A stretch of DNA of 64,000 nt from Anatilimnocola floriformis (GTDB taxonomy: Bacteria; Planctomycetota; Planctomycetia; Pirellulales; Pirellulaceae), in assembly GCF_024256385.1 (NCBI RefSeq), contig NZ_JAMLFW010000001.1, forward strand, positions 4,712,001-4,776,000. Reading direction: 5' to 3'. Under the pieces are notes generated by a model, which did not search any database, was not told the origin of the DNA, and saw only the letters and a list, made by a program, of their open reading frames with translations. Position numbers and translations under genes: made by a program. Positions within the stretch are counted from its first letter, which is position 1. Each line of letters opens with the position of its first letter. Positions 63,145-64,000 of this stretch are shown piece after piece.

Positions 63145-63672
63145 CTACTGGTTCGGCCCACCGTGAACAGGCTCGGCAATTACCTTCGACTCCGAAACCG
63201 CCGTGGGATTCAGAGTTGCGCGGCCCCAGGCAACATCGAGGGGCAACCGCGAGAAGTCGACGATGCATCCGTCACGGCTGTAGCAGCTCAGGTCGTGCGT
63301 GGCACCCATGAAAATGCAATCGACCGGGCAGGGCTCGACGCAAAGCGCACAAAACATGCACTTCGAATAGTCGATCGTGAAGCCGGTGATCTTAAAGCCC
63401 TTGCTCCCTTCGACCCGCTCTTTACCGATGTAAATGCAGTCGACCGGACAGGCCTTGGCGCACTGATCGCACGAAATGCAGGTCGTCAGGTCGTAGCGGT
63501 GAAAACCGCGGTACCGATTGGCGACCGGCACTGGCTTTTCCGGGTATTCGTATTTCTCGGTAAAGGCCCCGCGCTCTGGCTTGTAAGTGATCAGCCAGTT
63601 GCGAAGTGTGACACCCAGACCCTGGGCAACGGTGTAAACCGCCAGGTAGATGTTGCGGAACCAATCGATCAT
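63145..63672 (-). CDS. nuoI: NADH-quinone oxidoreductase subunit I (2x[4Fe-4S])
   Basis: The start at 63672 (MIDWFRNIYLAVYTVAQGLG) is the conserved NuoI N-terminus; a longer frame upstream is not typical. Two [4Fe-4S] ferredoxin motifs, CISCDQCAKACPVDC (about residue 65) and CMFCALCVEPCPVDC (about 105), carry electrons toward the quinone site. The C-terminal part is a short tail. NuoI is the first complex I gene in this run, ahead of DUF2203, nuoA, nuoC and nuoD, which is not the usual order. Confidence 0.95.
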   Translation of the reverse strand: MIDWFRNIYLAVYTVAQGLGVTLRNWLITYKPERGAFTEKYEYPEKPVPVANRYRGFHRYDLTTCISCDQCAKACPVDCIYIGKERVEGSKGFKITGFTIDYSKCMFCALCVEPCPVDCIFMGATHDLSCYSRDGCIVDFSRLPLDVAWGRATLNPTAVSESKVIAEPVHGGPNQ

Positions 63673-64000
63673 GGCCAATGGCTTTCCCGGAAGCAGCGAA
63701 AGGATCGAGTCGGCCACGAAAACGATGGCGGGCCGAGGTACTTGCGCTGATTTTTCTCGAATTATAGAGAGCCGCCGCAGGCCCGCAAGCGTAGGTAGCA
63801 GCGGAATCCTTACCCGATTCAAGTTGTAATGCCAGTTGCACTTGCCGCGCCAGCACCAAAACCGCTGGCGACGTAACCTGACACCTGGTGGCCAGCCCGG
63901 TTCTTTCGCCGGCGGGCCAAAAACCGTCCCAGCCCGAAAAGGGGGCAGGTGGGGAGGGTTTTGCCGGTTTTGAATGGTATTTTCGCGTTAAAAACCGAAA
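63673..64000. other. Region upstream of nuoI, no gene seen
   Basis: This 328-base end of the window should hold the promoter of the nuo run. A GC-rich inverted motif (GCCGGCGGGCC around 63910-63920) and GGGGCAGG stretches are present, but nothing was identified with confidence. Confidence 0.35.

Noticed and set aside
1-64000. CRISPR array or cas genes
   Set aside because: No regularly spaced repeats with unique spacers and no Cas signature were seen.

Overview
The window looks like a piece of a planctomycete chromosome of the Pirellulales type. The evidence is the set of lineage-typical proteins (a giant surface protein with an N-terminal LEGR motif and a GEVED domain, small LRTLLxLL membrane proteins, a Tat-exported family of unknown function, zinc-ribbon proteins), the fairly high GC content, and a nuo cluster with an enlarged NuoA. 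No rRNA gene or CRISPR array was seen. Two tRNA genes were found: tRNA-Ser(GCU) and tRNA-Leu(UAA), both on the minus strand.

Positions 1-21.7 kb are accessory DNA stacked at the 3' end of tRNA-Ser(GCU) (21691-21779). A 17-bp copy of the tRNA 3' end recurs at 4851-4867 in the same orientation. It splits the region into two tandem islands. Island A (window start to 4867) carries a frameshifted DUF5677-like gene, an HNH nuclease, a small conserved protein, a helical protein, an excisionase-like HTH protein and a tyrosine integrase. Island B (4851-21.7 kb) carries a large serine recombinase, a type I restriction-modification operon (hsdM-hsdS-hsdR with a YgjP/M48-like metallopeptidase and a 106-aa protein), an MtlR-like protein, a hairpin-rich noncoding stretch that could be a structured RNA, a putative lipoprotein, several small unknown proteins, an excisionase-like protein behind two palindromic operators, and a second tyrosine integrase. 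Both islands end in the same module: related 82/86-aa protein, then HTH protein, then integrase, then att. Paired ACCGGGACAA repeats lie just inside both ends of island B and would flank the core site in the circular form.

Positions 22-46 kb are chromosomal: an M28 peptidase with two PDZ domains, two prenyltransferase/terpene-cyclase-fold proteins, rsmG, a Tat-exported unknown protein, dienelactone hydrolase, and a flavin monooxygenase. Next comes a minus-strand four-gene locus with an EssC-like FtsK/SpoIIIE ATPase and small helical proteins, two of them WXG100-like (a possible minimal type VII-like secretion locus). It is followed by hemH, a leucine-rich-repeat membrane protein, a caspase-like protease fused to an EF-hand and two Tudor-like modules, and a GntR regulator with a palindromic operator ahead of an RND pump and its adaptor.

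Positions 46-64 kb hold the 1760-aa surface protein, a thioredoxin-fold protein, a phytanoyl-CoA dioxygenase-like protein, a zinc-ribbon/HsdR_N nuclease-like protein, a double zinc-ribbon protein, tRNA-Leu, rimI, a SprT-like protease, a TrpF-like protein, a SUFU-domain protein, and a minus-strand respiratory complex I block (nuoI - DUF2203 - nuoA - nuoC - nuoD) with no nuoB in its usual place. Several families of short palindromic repeats sit in the chromosomal intergenic spaces.
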